A stretch of 64,000 nucleotides of DNA from Bacillus sp. CHD6a (GTDB lineage Bacteria > Bacillota > Bacilli > Bacillales > Bacillaceae_I): contig NZ_LBMD01000001.1 of NCBI RefSeq assembly GCF_001293645.1, forward strand, positions 372,001 through 436,000, written 5' to 3'. A program made the position numbers and the translations under genes. Shown in pieces: positions 8,875 through 17,131 of this stretch (positions are counted from its first letter, which is position 1; each line of letters starts with the position of its first letter). Under the pieces are notes generated by a model. That model did not search any database and had not been told where the DNA came from. It worked only from the letters and a program-made list of their open reading frames with translations.

Positions 8875-9980
8875 CCCTCCCTTTTCACCCCTTTGATTTT
8901 TTCTCGTAAAAATACGATAAACGAAAGTAAGATGGTATATACAAAAATCATATAAAATCCAAACTTTCCAAGTAAGTCTACAAACTCATTAATCTCTGTG
9001 CGTTTTTGAAAAAAACAGGAACAAATCAATACAAGCACACTACATACCATGACCATGCTTTTTTGCCTTCTGTTAAAAATTCTTTTTAACCCTTTAGAAG
9101 CTGCCCATAGCAAGAAAAGTGTATTTGGTAGAATAATGACAAGCCAAAGAGAGACTGCAAAAAACTCAAATCTTTCTAAATTTTGAAACTGTACTATTTT
9201 AAACATAGACAAAGTTGCCCAAATCGTTTTTTCTAATTGTTCGCCGCTATAATACCCGATGGCTACGAAAGTTACGGCAATAATCAAGATAAACGTAAAA
9301 AACACACCTAACTGAGCGTATTTATGGACTTTATGTTTATCTCGTATGTAAGGATAAACGAAATACAATATCTCAAGCCCCAAAACTGTAAAAGAAGTTT
9401 TATATGCCCCTTTTAGAAGTTCTTTTGGTGTTGCCTCAAACATAGGCAAAAAATTTGTCCAATCCATGTATTGAACTGGGACTATCAACATGAATATTAG
9501 CCAAATAGTTAAAAAGAATCCTAAGAAGCTGACTCCAACGATAGTTTTTATGCCACCATATACCCCATAAATAGAGATAAGAAGTATAATCGAAACGATT
9601 GTCCAAGTTTTTAAATCTGGAAATACCCATGCCTGTACAATTTCCGTATAATTTAAAAGCATGGACATTAAACCGGACAATAGATATAGAACCAAAATTA
9701 GATTTAACGCATTGCCTATCCACCTTCCAAACAGTAACATGTGAATTTGAAACAAGTCCTTGGATTCAAACGTTTTAAGAATATAACAGATGGCAAATAC
9801 GACAATCACCATACCTATGTAGCTAATGAAGATTGATATCCATGCATCCTGACCTGCTTCAAGAAAGATGATACGCTGAACTCCAGCTATTCCCACACCA
9901 GTTTGGTTAGTATGAACGATAAAAAAAATTAAATAAGCCGATATTAAAAATGATTTATTATGTTTAATGGTACTTATCAT
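8871..9980 (-). CDS. Endospore germination permease (GerAB/GerKB family)
   Basis: A 369-aa polytopic protein of about ten hydrophobic segments in the amino acid/polyamine transporter-like family of germinant receptor B subunits. Near the N-terminus it carries NQTGVGIAGVQRIIFLEAGQDAW, matching the usual GVG...AGQDAWIS start of GerB proteins. The ATG is preceded by AAGGTGATGAA. It sits between the A and C genes (9-bp gap and 4-bp overlap). B subunits bind the germinant; which nutrient cannot be told from sequence. Confidence 0.92.
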   Translation of the reverse strand: MISTIKHNKSFLISAYLIFFIVHTNQTGVGIAGVQRIIFLEAGQDAWISIFISYIGMVIVVFAICYILKTFESKDLFQIHMLLFGRWIGNALNLILVLYLLSGLMSMLLNYTEIVQAWVFPDLKTWTIVSIILLISIYGVYGGIKTIVGVSFLGFFLTIWLIFMLIVPVQYMDWTNFLPMFEATPKELLKGAYKTSFTVLGLEILYFVYPYIRDKHKVHKYAQLGVFFTFILIIAVTFVAIGYYSGEQLEKTIWATLSMFKIVQFQNLERFEFFAVSLWLVIILPNTLFLLWAASKGLKRIFNRRQKSMVMVCSVLVLICSCFFQKRTEINEFVDLLGKFGFYMIFVYTILLSFIVFLREKIKGVKREG

Positions 9981-9989
9981 TTCATCACC

Positions 9990-11462
9990 TTATTCATCTA
10001 TGTCTTGAGAGACTTCCTTTCGGTACGAAAAGAAGTCTTCTTTGTTCGGATTTTTCCTTATCAAGTGGATGGGCATCCGGAATATAGTATTAATTACATG
10101 CTTTCTATCAAATGGATAGACCGGTTTAAGATAAGGTACACCCATGCTTGTTAAGCGAATTAGATGAATTAATATAAAGCACAGCCCAAGACTAATGCCA
10201 ATGCCTCCCCATACCCCTGCTAAAATTAAAATCGGAAATCTCATGACCCTTACAGCAGTCCCCATTAAATAACTAGGAGCTGTGAAAGAGCCTAGTGCAC
10301 TTAATGCAACAACAATAATCAAAATATTGCTCGTAAATCCGGCTTCAACCGCAGCTTGCCCTAACACAATCCCTCCTACAATACCCATTGTTTGCCCTAC
10401 TTTTGTCGGAAGCCTAGCACCTGCTTCTCTTAGTAACTCAATCATGACCTCCAACAACAAGGCTTCAAAGATTGGTGTAAAAGGGACTTTTGATCTTGAC
10501 TCCCCAAGGGAAACCAACAGAGTAGAAGGAATCATTTCATAGTGATAGGTTATGATGGCAACATATGCTGGAGTAAGAATAACAGAAAGAAACATGGTGA
10601 CATAACGTAGAAACCGAATAAAGCTTCCCATATTCCACCGCATATATACATCTTCTGTCGACTCAAAGAAATTAAAAAGGGAAGAAGGTCCAAGCATTAC
10701 CATTGGACTCCTATCCACAAAAACCGCCACCATTCCTCTTTCCACACTGTAAGTAACTCTATCAGGAAGTTCTGTCTGAACAAATTGTGGGAAGATGGAA
10801 TAACTGTTATCTTCTATTAATTGTGCCAAGACGGAAGTATCGAGTATGTCATTGACTTGAAGAGAATTAATTTTATCTCTTATAGATTGTATTAATTCCT
10901 CTTCTGCCTTTCCCTTTAAATAAACAATTCTTATTTCCGTTTCATTCTTTTTACCAACTGCCATTTTTTCAGTGCAAAGGTCTTCTGAGACGATGTTTTG
11001 CCTAATAATACTTATATTTGTACTTAAGGACTCAGTAAAGGAAATTTTCGGACCAAAGACAAGCGATTCTGTTTCTGCTTTCTCTAAACTCCGTTCTACT
11101 TTTTTGCTGACGTTTATTAATAAACTTCTCTCAGCCTTTGGTGTAATTAATAGAACATATCCATTCAACAGCTTATGAATCATTTCATCCATATCTTCCG
11201 TCAGGTTAGACTGAGTCGTAGGCAATTGGTAAATTAATTCCTGCAAGTCTAAGGTATTTTCCTTCGTTTTATCTATTATAGTAGGAAGAATGGATTGATT
11301 CAGTACGTTAGTATCAACAAGGTTTTTCATATAAACAAAAAGAATAGATCGTTTATTTCTTTTCATTTCATAAAAATACAAATCAGGACTGTCATGAAAA
11401 GTTCTTTTAAAATAATCCTGAAGATCGCATATATCGTATGTAGTTAGACTCCTTTTCTCCAT
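9990..11462 (-). CDS. Spore germination protein A subunit (GerAA/GerKA family)
   Basis: A 490-aa GerA-family protein: a soluble N-terminal half (about 1-240) and a C-terminal membrane domain with about five helices. It contains the conserved DRSPMVMLGPSSLFNFFES and PFTPIFEALLLEVMIELLREAG segments. I chose the ATG at 11462 because AAGGTGG lies 5 bases upstream; an in-frame GTG at 11471 lies inside that site. It is the first gene of a three-gene germinant receptor operon. GerA subunits assemble into ion channels in the spore inner membrane. Expression in the forespore is expected, but I could not find a convincing sigma-G promoter. Confidence 0.93.
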   Translation of the reverse strand: MEKRSLTTYDICDLQDYFKRTFHDSPDLYFYEMKRNKRSILFVYMKNLVDTNVLNQSILPTIIDKTKENTLDLQELIYQLPTTQSNLTEDMDEMIHKLLNGYVLLITPKAERSLLINVSKKVERSLEKAETESLVFGPKISFTESLSTNISIIRQNIVSEDLCTEKMAVGKKNETEIRIVYLKGKAEEELIQSIRDKINSLQVNDILDTSVLAQLIEDNSYSIFPQFVQTELPDRVTYSVERGMVAVFVDRSPMVMLGPSSLFNFFESTEDVYMRWNMGSFIRFLRYVTMFLSVILTPAYVAIITYHYEMIPSTLLVSLGESRSKVPFTPIFEALLLEVMIELLREAGARLPTKVGQTMGIVGGIVLGQAAVEAGFTSNILIIVVALSALGSFTAPSYLMGTAVRVMRFPILILAGVWGGIGISLGLCFILIHLIRLTSMGVPYLKPVYPFDRKHVINTIFRMPIHLIRKNPNKEDFFSYRKEVSQDIDE

Positions 11463-11566
11463 GCGGACCACCTTATTATTTTTCTTCTATATAAATGTAG
11501 GCTTACCAAGATACGTAAATTTATGAAAATCTCTAATGTACCGTCTTTTGAAGGTCATGAATAATA

Positions 11567-11596
11567 AAAAGCCGAACCTATAATTAGGTTGGCTTA
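11567..11596 (-). terminator. Terminator of the nucleoside hydrolase gene
   Basis: On the minus strand, AAGCCAACCTA pairs with TAGGTTCGGCTT (one bulge) and is followed by a T run, directly at the gene end. Confidence 0.75.
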
Positions 11597-12574
11597 AGGA
11601 GATTGATGGTTGTTTAGTTCTACTGTCAAAACTGCAACAACACGGTTAATAAATTCTGTATAGCTAAATTCCATCGCTATTCGATGAACAGGATATTCCG
11701 CCAGTTGAACAAAATCACGAAAATCACCAATTGTTTGCCCAAATGCAGAACCTTGGGAAGTGACTACCTTGACTGGCTTCATTTCATATTTAATATTCTT
11801 TTCATTAAATACTCCCCACAATGTCACCACATCGTGTAAGGGAGCTCCAGGTATCGTAGGTATCTGAGACTTATAGAACTGCCAATAATAGTCCATCATT
11901 GGTTTGATTATTGATCCTAACTGGCTATTTTTTTCCTTGTTTAAACTATCAATTTCATTGACCATATCTGCTGTCAAGATTGCTTTTTGAGTGACATCTA
12001 GAGGGAAAATGGTCAAATTTTTTGCGAAATTAACAACAATATTTGCTGCATACGGGTCACCATATATATTTGCTTCTGCAACAGGAGTAACGTTGCCAGG
12101 AAAATTGAATGCGCCTCCCATTACAAAGATATCGCTTACCTTTGCTACAGTTTCAGGATAAAGGATAAAGGAGGTTGCCAGAGAGGTTAATCTACCTACA
12201 CAGACTATAGTTAACTCGCCAGCAAATTTCTCTATAATATCATAAATCTGGTGGAAGTTTTCAAAAACATCTCCTTCTGCTTGAAAATCTTCAGGTAATA
12301 CATACCCTCCAAACCCTTCCGGCCCATGCACTTCCGGATAATATATTGGAGGTTCCCCTGTCATAGACCTTTCAGCTCCTCCAATAAGTGGAATATCGTA
12401 TCTTCCAGTATTCCTTTGCAGGTATCTGGCATTTCTGATAGCCGTTTTTTTATCAACATTGCCGTATTCTGCTACTACTCCGACAATTTCGACATGTATC
12501 TCATAATACGCATAAATGATTGCCATGATATCATCTATACCAAAATCAGCAAAAAGCAGCACTTTTTTCTTCAA
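11594..12574 (-). CDS. Nucleoside hydrolase family protein
   Basis: A 326-aa member of the inosine-uridine preferring nucleoside N-ribohydrolase family, which splits nucleosides into base and ribose for salvage. The metal-binding N-terminal motif appears as ADFGIDDIMAI: the three aspartates equivalent to D10, D14 and D15 are kept, but the usual DPG is DFG. A matching HDVVTLWGVF is present near residue 260. I chose the TTG start at 12574 because AGAGGAGGG lies 7 bases upstream; the longer frame from 12604 would contain that site. Single gene with its own terminator. Substrate unclear. Confidence 0.85.
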   Translation of the reverse strand: MKKKVLLFADFGIDDIMAIIYAYYEIHVEIVGVVAEYGNVDKKTAIRNARYLQRNTGRYDIPLIGGAERSMTGEPPIYYPEVHGPEGFGGYVLPEDFQAEGDVFENFHQIYDIIEKFAGELTIVCVGRLTSLATSFILYPETVAKVSDIFVMGGAFNFPGNVTPVAEANIYGDPYAANIVVNFAKNLTIFPLDVTQKAILTADMVNEIDSLNKEKNSQLGSIIKPMMDYYWQFYKSQIPTIPGAPLHDVVTLWGVFNEKNIKYEMKPVKVVTSQGSAFGQTIGDFRDFVQLAEYPVHRIAMEFSYTEFINRVVAVLTVELNNHQSP

Positions 12575-12708
12575 ATTTATCCCTCCTCTATGTAAATTTG
12601 CCATAATATATTTTTTTTAGATTAAGACAAACCAAGACAAACATACAGGCACAAGGGATAGGGGGCGAATAGTCTATTAGTGATTAAATAGGATAGGAGG
12701 AAGGAAAC

Positions 12709-12969
12709 ATGTCTCAATTTTATAATCAGTGTCGTCGTTACCAGGGGCAAATGGTGACCGTAAGATGTCGTGACGGTTCATCTCATCGTGGAAGAATTGT
12801 TAGAGTATCACCTAGTCACGTTTACATTCAACCAACGGGCGGAAATAGATTCGGTGGATATGGCATGGGCTTTTGGGGTGGATATTACGGAGGATATGGG
12901 TATAACCCTGTAGCAGTCCCACTTGCATTCGTAACAGGTGTGGTATTAGGCGGTCTTTTATTCTGGTAA
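12709..12969 (+). CDS. Small Gly/Tyr-rich protein with C-terminal membrane helix
   Basis: An 86-aa protein with a strong ribosome binding site (AGGAGGAAGG). Residues 1-45 (QGQMVTVRCRDGSSHRGRIV) look like a small beta barrel of the Sm/SH3 type. Residues 48-66 are a Gly/Tyr/Trp-rich spacer, and residues 68-86 form a hydrophobic segment ending in GLLFW. I do not recognise it. The composition resembles small proteins of sporulating Bacillaceae, but that is only an impression. A perfect hairpin without a T run follows at 12973-13001, so read-through into the next gene is possible. Confidence 0.72.
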   Translation: MSQFYNQCRRYQGQMVTVRCRDGSSHRGRIVRVSPSHVYIQPTGGNRFGGYGMGFWGGYYGGYGYNPVAVPLAFVTGVVLGGLLFW

Positions 12970-12972
12970 AAT

Positions 12973-13001
12973 ATGATTGTTACTAAAATTGAGTAACAAT
13001 C
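12973..13001 (+). terminator. Hairpin after the small Gly-rich gene (weak terminator)
   Basis: GATTGTTACT and AGTAACAATC form a perfect 10-bp stem with a 7-base loop. No T run follows, so it is more likely an attenuating or protecting hairpin than an efficient terminator. Confidence 0.6.
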
Positions 13002-13007
13002 TATATG

Positions 13008-13083
13008 CCTCGTTCACATTTGTGTTAGATTTTTCTGTACTCTTCTATGTTATAGTATAATGGTACAGTTTATGTGAACGAGG
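13008..13083 (+). promoter_or_regulatory. Inverted repeat spanning a promoter and the RBS of the PCYCGC gene
   Basis: CCTCGTTCACAT (13008-13019) and ATGTGAACGAGG (13072-13083) are a perfect 12-bp inverted repeat. A likely -10 box TATAAT lies between them at 13056-13061 with a poor -35. The second arm contains the GAGG of the ribosome binding site for the gene starting at 13096. RNA made from the internal promoter lacks the first arm; RNA reading through from upstream would hide the site. Confidence 0.55.
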
Positions 13084-13095
13084 TGTAATTTATTT

Positions 13096-13611
13096 ATGAA
13101 AAAAATGGCATTAACTGCCTCCTGTATGATCATCCTCATGGGGGGATGTTCGAATTCGGAAACCACCAAAAGCAATGCACAACACAAGGAAGAACAACAC
13201 CATCACAACGAAAAGCCTTCTTTTTTCCAAGGAGATCTTCGGGAAGAAACGGCTTCTGTAGAAGTTTTGCCTTCTTTTTTGAAGGACAAGCCAGAAGATA
13301 TGCAACTTATCTATTCTGCCGCAGCACAGCACCGAGAAGTTCTTGAGTATATTCCGTGTTATTGTGGGTGTGGCACTTCCGCAGGGCATAAAAGCAGTTA
13401 TAATTGCTTTGTTTATGAAAATAAGAAAGATGGTTCTCTTACCTGGGATGACCATGGCACAAGATGTGGGGTCTGTTTAGAAATTGCAGCCACTTCTGTC
13501 ATGGAGTTCAACAAGGGAAAAAGTGTAGAAGAAATAAGACATTTGATTGACGAAGCGTATAAAGAGGGCTATTCAACACCTACTCCAACGCCAGAACCAG
13601 AGAATGGATAA
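13096..13611 (+). CDS. PCYCGC-motif lipoprotein
   Basis: A 171-aa exported lipoprotein. The signal peptide ends in a lipobox-like LMGGC near residue 17, followed by a His-rich linker. The family hallmark PCYCGCG is near residues 92-98, with a further Cys in SSYNCFVY and in TRCGVCLEI, which suggests metal binding. The C-terminus is Pro/Thr-rich. The family is widespread in Bacillaceae and its biochemical role is not established. It is a single gene with a strong terminator, and its ribosome binding site lies in a long inverted repeat. Confidence 0.88.
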   Translation: MKKMALTASCMIILMGGCSNSETTKSNAQHKEEQHHHNEKPSFFQGDLREETASVEVLPSFLKDKPEDMQLIYSAAAQHREVLEYIPCYCGCGTSAGHKSSYNCFVYENKKDGSLTWDDHGTRCGVCLEIAATSVMEFNKGKSVEEIRHLIDEAYKEGYSTPTPTPEPENG

Positions 13612-13613
13612 TG

Positions 13614-13656
13614 AAAAAGGGTAACGGAAATGTGAACATCTCCGTTACCCTTTTTG
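13614..13656. terminator. Bidirectional terminator between the PCYCGC gene and degV
   Basis: AAAAAGGGTAACGGA and TCCGTTACCCTTTTT form a perfect 15-bp stem (10 bp plus the A/T tails), serving both convergent genes. Confidence 0.92.
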
Positions 13657-13660
13657 CTTT

Positions 13661-14503
13661 CTATTCGGCATAATACATTAATGCTAATGCACCTGGACCT
13701 GTATGAGTAGAGATGACAGGGGTAGTATAAGCAATTTGGATGTTTTCAAATCCGGAAGCTTCATAAAGGGCATCTTTTAATGCTTGAGCCTGTTTTAATG
13801 AACCGGCATGCGCTATTCCCACGCCTTTTACCATTTTACCTGCAATATCTTCTTTGAATTGCTTTGTATAATACTTAATTACTTGTGAATGACTTCTTGC
13901 TTTTGTAACAGGGGTGTAGACTCCATCTGCCAAAGAAGCAATTGGTTTTATGTTCAATAAAGATCCGATAAGTGCCTTTCCTCTACCGATTCGGCCACCC
14001 TTTACTAGATTGTCTAATGTATCTACCATAATAAACAGATCTGTATTGGAACGAATATCGTTCAACTTATTTATTATTTCTTGCAACTCTTTCCCTTCTT
14101 TGGCCATTTTTGCTGCAGCCACTACTTGAAAAGATAAAGCAAAAGAAATGAACCTTGAATCAACTACCGTGACATCGCTATCACTAATATTAGCTGCGCT
14201 TTCAGCGGACCCGACAGTTCCACTCATTCCACCAGTCATATGGATGGACAGAATTTTGCTGCCATCTTCCCCTAAACGGTTATACACATCGACAAATGAC
14301 CCCACAGCAGGTTGAGAACTTTTTGGGAGCTCAGTAGAGTGTTTCATTTTATCCATAAATTCATCGGGCTTTATTCCAAATCGATCTATGTATGATTCTC
14401 CGTCAATCGTAATGGATAACGGAACAATTTCTATGTTTAATTCTTCAATGATGGACTGATCAATATCAACAGTTGAATCTGTCACAATTTTTACATTTGT
14501 CAT
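13661..14503 (-). CDS. DegV family fatty-acid-binding protein
   Basis: A 280-aa DegV protein. Family members bind a fatty acid, and in Firmicutes some act as FakB, presenting exogenous fatty acids to the kinase FakA for phosphorylation. The N-terminal KIVTDSTVDI, the SSQPAVGSFVDVY loop and the GRIGRGKALIGSLLNIKPI segment are typical. I chose the ATG at 14503 (reads MTNVKIV) because GGGGAAG lies 8 bases upstream; the longer frame adds 16 residues without family support. It shares a terminator with the convergent PCYCGC gene. A second DegV gene lies at 27722-28564. Confidence 0.92.
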   Translation of the reverse strand: MTNVKIVTDSTVDIDQSIIEELNIEIVPLSITIDGESYIDRFGIKPDEFMDKMKHSTELPKSSQPAVGSFVDVYNRLGEDGSKILSIHMTGGMSGTVGSAESAANISDSDVTVVDSRFISFALSFQVVAAAKMAKEGKELQEIINKLNDIRSNTDLFIMVDTLDNLVKGGRIGRGKALIGSLLNIKPIASLADGVYTPVTKARSHSQVIKYYTKQFKEDIAGKMVKGVGIAHAGSLKQAQALKDALYEASGFENIQIAYTTPVISTHTGPGALALMYYAE

Positions 14504-14575
14504 TACATTCACTTCCCCAATAATATCCTTTTTACTATTATACCTTCTCACAGGGCTTGTTCAAACTTAAAACAA

Positions 14576-14606
14576 AAAAAATACAGGGTGTTGGCCCTGT
14601 ATTAAT
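14576..14606. terminator. Terminator hairpin
   Basis: ATACAGGG and CCCTGTAT flank a 6-base loop with A/T runs on the outside. It ends the minus-strand gene stopping at 14627. Confidence 0.85.
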
Positions 14607-14626
14607 ATTATCACATTAACATAAGT

Positions 14627-14878
14627 TTAAGCATTATTTTTTAATATATCTGTTTTTACAACTTTACAATAATCCGGCCATTTTAATACTGTTCGCAAAT
14701 AATCCTTAAAGGAATAGATTTGCTTTGGCTCCTTCTCTGATAGGATTAATTTAATATACTTCTCCAATCTGATTCGAACCATAAAATGATATGTGCTATC
14801 GTCCTCCAATACTGGAATTTCAATGACTTTTACCTTCTGTCCCTCATTAACCGTGAACTCTAGGCTTTTCCATAGCAA
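14627..14878 (-). CDS. Small protein of unknown function (start uncertain)
   Basis: I do not recognise this protein. From the TTG at 14878 it is 83 aa (begins MLWKSLEFTVNEGQKV) with a beta-rich first half and a helical, Lys-rich second half ending in DILKNNA. The TTG has AAGAGG 8 bases upstream. A TATAAT-like -10 box lies at 14912-14917 with a TTTACA-like -35 at 14937-14942 (19-bp spacer). That is why I prefer the short form over the open frame that begins at 14956. It has its own terminator. Its gene lies just downstream of the YedK-like gene on the same strand. Confidence 0.6.
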   Translation of the reverse strand: MLWKSLEFTVNEGQKVKVIEIPVLEDDSTYHFMVRIRLEKYIKLILSEKEPKQIYSFKDYLRTVLKWPDYCKVVKTDILKNNA

Positions 14879-14968
14879 AATATCAATCCTCTTTTTCACC
14901 CGTTTATCATCATTATACCCTAAAATTTCAAATAAGTGTAAACTTTTGATAGACAAAATAAAACATTT

Positions 14969-15634
14969 TCAGATAATTTTGATACAATCAGGTCCATTAT
15001 TTTTAGGAGAATTAACAATAGAGGACACTTCGTAAGATCTCATTAAATCCGCATCGAATGGTTGCAACATGGTAGCTAACTCACTACTTGTAAGTTCTTT
15101 TCTAGAAAGCCAATCTTTTTCATGTTCCTCTTTTAGTATCACCGGCATTCTGTTATGCACATCTTCCACAAGCTTGTTTGGTCTAGTCGTTATCAATGTG
15201 CAACTAACCATTTCTTCATCCTTTGTAATCCAGCGGTCCCATAGGCCAGCAAAAGCGAAAGGCTGTTGATTCGTTTTTGTAAACCTTACGGGCTTCTTTT
15301 CTCCGTTTTGGTTTTTCCATTCAAAGAAACCATCTGCTGGAATAATACATCTTTTCCTTTCCAAAAGCTTTCGAAAACTCACTTTTTCCTGTAATGTCTC
15401 TGCTCGTGCGTTAATCATTTTGTAGCCAATTTTTTTATCTTTTGCAAAGCTTGGAACCAAGCCCCAATGAAGGTAGCCAGCTCTGTTTTGGTTTTCTCCT
15501 TTTACAATCGCCAAAATAGGTTGTCCTGGAGCGATGTTGTAGCTGATACTATATTCAAGGTTCGTTGTATTTTCAAGAAAAAAGCGTTCTTCCAACTTAT
15601 GAAGTTCTGTAGTTAATGAAAATCTTCCACACAT
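14969..15634 (-). CDS. HMCES/YedK family abasic-site processing protein (SRAP domain)
   Basis: A 221-aa SRAP protein. The family uses the N-terminal cysteine (Cys2, exposed after Met removal) to crosslink abasic sites in single-stranded DNA. The ATG at 15634 gives MCGRFSLT, as the mechanism requires, and AAGGAAG lies 9 bases upstream; the open frame three codons longer would bury the cysteine. Other family signatures are NARAETL, IIPADGFFEW and HNRMPVIL. Length is normal. No LexA box is visible upstream, so SOS control is not supported by the sequence. Confidence 0.95.
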   Translation of the reverse strand: MCGRFSLTTELHKLEERFFLENTTNLEYSISYNIAPGQPILAIVKGENQNRAGYLHWGLVPSFAKDKKIGYKMINARAETLQEKVSFRKLLERKRCIIPADGFFEWKNQNGEKKPVRFTKTNQQPFAFAGLWDRWITKDEEMVSCTLITTRPNKLVEDVHNRMPVILKEEHEKDWLSRKELTSSELATMLQPFDADLMRSYEVSSIVNSPKNNGPDCIKII

Positions 15635-15675
15635 TGTCGGCACACTTCCTTTTTTTATGTATTTATTTTACAGGA

Positions 15676-15699
15676 AAAGCCACTACATGTGTAGTGGCT
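15676..15699 (-). terminator. Hairpin between the plsC-like and YedK genes
   Basis: GCCACTAC and GTAGTGGC form a perfect 8-bp stem; on the minus strand it is followed by TTTTCC. It could end transcription from the acyltransferase gene. Confidence 0.5.
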
Positions 15700-15713
15700 G
15701 GATAACTTTATAA

Positions 15714-15900
15714 ACACCGCTGTTGATTTCTACAAATGGCTTCGCTATTCTAGGGGCTGACGTACGTCTCCTCGGCAAGTATGCGGGGTCTCCACCTAAC
15801 GCTATCTCCTTTAGGACAAGGAAGGCTTAGGCAGCGTAACATCGCACGAAGAAAACGCGTAAGCATTTTCAAGGAGTCTACGCCTTTTGCCCCAATCAAT
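15714..15900 (+). repeat. Dispersed palindromic repeat, copy with internal extra segment
   Basis: It starts with CACCGCTGTTGATTTC and ends with TTTTGCCCCAATCAATC, and the interior shows GCGGGGTCTCCACCTAACGC. Between TATCTCC and AAGGAGTC it carries about 55 extra bases (GACAAGGAAGG to GCATTTTC) that are absent from the other copies. Confidence 0.8.
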
Positions 15901-15901
15901 C

Positions 15902-16612
15902 CTAGAAGCCCTGCTTGATTTTTTCTTGAATTTGTATGCCTAGTTGGTTTCCGTCAACTTTTTCGTCTAGAGGTAGGAAAATTGGATCGTGGACGGTTAC
16001 TTTTACTTTTGCTGCCTGGAAACCGAATTTGCTTTCTTCCATTATTCTATAAGATCCTGAAATTGTAATGGGAACAACCGGCACTTTGCTATCTGTTGCC
16101 AGACGTAGGCCACCTTTTTTGAATTCTCCCATCACGTCCCCTTTGCTTCTAGTCCCCTCAGGGAAAATAACCAAGGAATGCCCTTTCTTCAGGGTTTCGA
16201 TCCCATCTTTTATAGACTGGACCGCTTTTCTTCTATCCTTACGATCAATGAAGACACAGTTCATTGCTTCCATCCATCTTGGAATAAAGGGAATCTTTTT
16301 TACTTCTATCTTGGAAATGAAACCAAGTGGCTTCTTTAAAAAACCAATTAGTATCGGAACATCAAAATTCCCTTGATGGTTACTTACAAAAAGGACGGGG
16401 CCGGTAGGAATTTTCTCCTGACCCACCACTTCTATGTTAGAACCTGTAAGCTTTACCAATGTTTTCGCCCAATGTTTCGGTTTTTGATGTATTATTGTAT
16501 CTCTTTCTTCCACAGTCATCGGAGTGTCTATTTTTTGCACTTTCTTTATGGTCGGCAAACTGTAAATTAAGTAGCCGAAAAAATAAACAAACCACCATAT
16601 CGTACGTAACAT
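15902..16612 (-). CDS. 1-acyl-sn-glycerol-3-phosphate acyltransferase (PlsC-like)
   Basis: A 236-aa membrane-associated acyltransferase of the PlsC family, which adds the second acyl chain in phosphatidic acid synthesis. An N-terminal hydrophobic segment (IWWFVYFFGYLIYSLP) precedes the catalytic NHQGNFD (HX4D), and FPEGTRSKGD is the glycerol-phosphate binding block. GGGAGAG lies just before the ATG. In B. subtilis a similar acyltransferase gene (ypkP) sits beside dfrA, so this may be its counterpart. It closes the dfrA-thyA neighbourhood. Confidence 0.88.
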   Translation of the reverse strand: MLRTIWWFVYFFGYLIYSLPTIKKVQKIDTPMTVEERDTIIHQKPKHWAKTLVKLTGSNIEVVGQEKIPTGPVLFVSNHQGNFDVPILIGFLKKPLGFISKIEVKKIPFIPRWMEAMNCVFIDRKDRRKAVQSIKDGIETLKKGHSLVIFPEGTRSKGDVMGEFKKGGLRLATDSKVPVVPITISGSYRIMEESKFGFQAAKVKVTVHDPIFLPLDEKVDGNQLGIQIQEKIKQGF

Positions 16613-16636
16613 TTCTTTCTCTCCCTAAAAATACAT

Positions 16637-17131
16637 CTATTTGTCTAATGTGCTTGTTCTTTTGAACTTTTTAAAATAGTAATCGTAAGGATTTTTTTCA
16701 TCCTTTATGCCTTTTTCACTAGAAATCAATTCCCAATCATTCTCCTTGACTTCAGGAAAATAGGTGTCACCTTCAAATTCTTCATCAATAAACGTTAAAT
16801 ATAAAAAATCTGCGAAAGGAAGTGCTTCCTTAAAAATATGAGCCCCTCCGATAATGAAGAGCTCTTTTCCCTCCTCATCCATGCTTACTACTTCTTCTAA
16901 AGAATGAAGTGTTTCACAACCATCTGCATGGTAATCTTGCCTTGATAGAACAATATTTCTTCTATTAGGAAGCGGCTTACCGATGGACTCATACGTCTTT
17001 CTCCCCATCACAATTGTATTACCTAACGTCACCTGCTTAAAATATGCCAAGTCTGCCGGAATTCTCCATGGCAGGTCATTGTCCTTGCCTATTAGGTTAT
17101 TTTTGTCAGTAGCTACAATAATAGAAATCAT
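16637..17131 (-). CDS. dfrA: Dihydrofolate reductase
   Basis: A 164-aa DHFR reducing dihydrofolate to tetrahydrofolate with [30 protein letters not shown] is the classic N-terminus, with the catalytic acid in [19 protein letters not shown] and FIIGGAHIF mark the cofactor and folate sites. Its start overlaps the thyA stop by 4 bp, giving translational coupling, so the dihydrofolate made by thymidylate synthase is recycled at once. Trimethoprim sensitivity cannot be judged by eye. Confidence 0.97.
   Translation of the reverse strand: MISIIVATDKNNLIGKDNDLPWRIPADLAYFKQVTLGNTIVMGRKTYESIGKPLPNRRNIVLSRQDYHADGCETLHSLEEVVSMDEEGKELFIIGGAHIFKEALPFADFLYLTFIDEEFEGDTYFPEVKENDWELISSEKGIKDEKNPYDYYFKKFKRTSTLDK

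Noticed and set aside
14964-14978. CodY-like CATTTTCAGATAATT upstream of the small unknown gene
   Set aside because: 13 of 15 positions match, but one such site is expected by chance in A/T-rich DNA of this size and no CodY-type target is adjacent.
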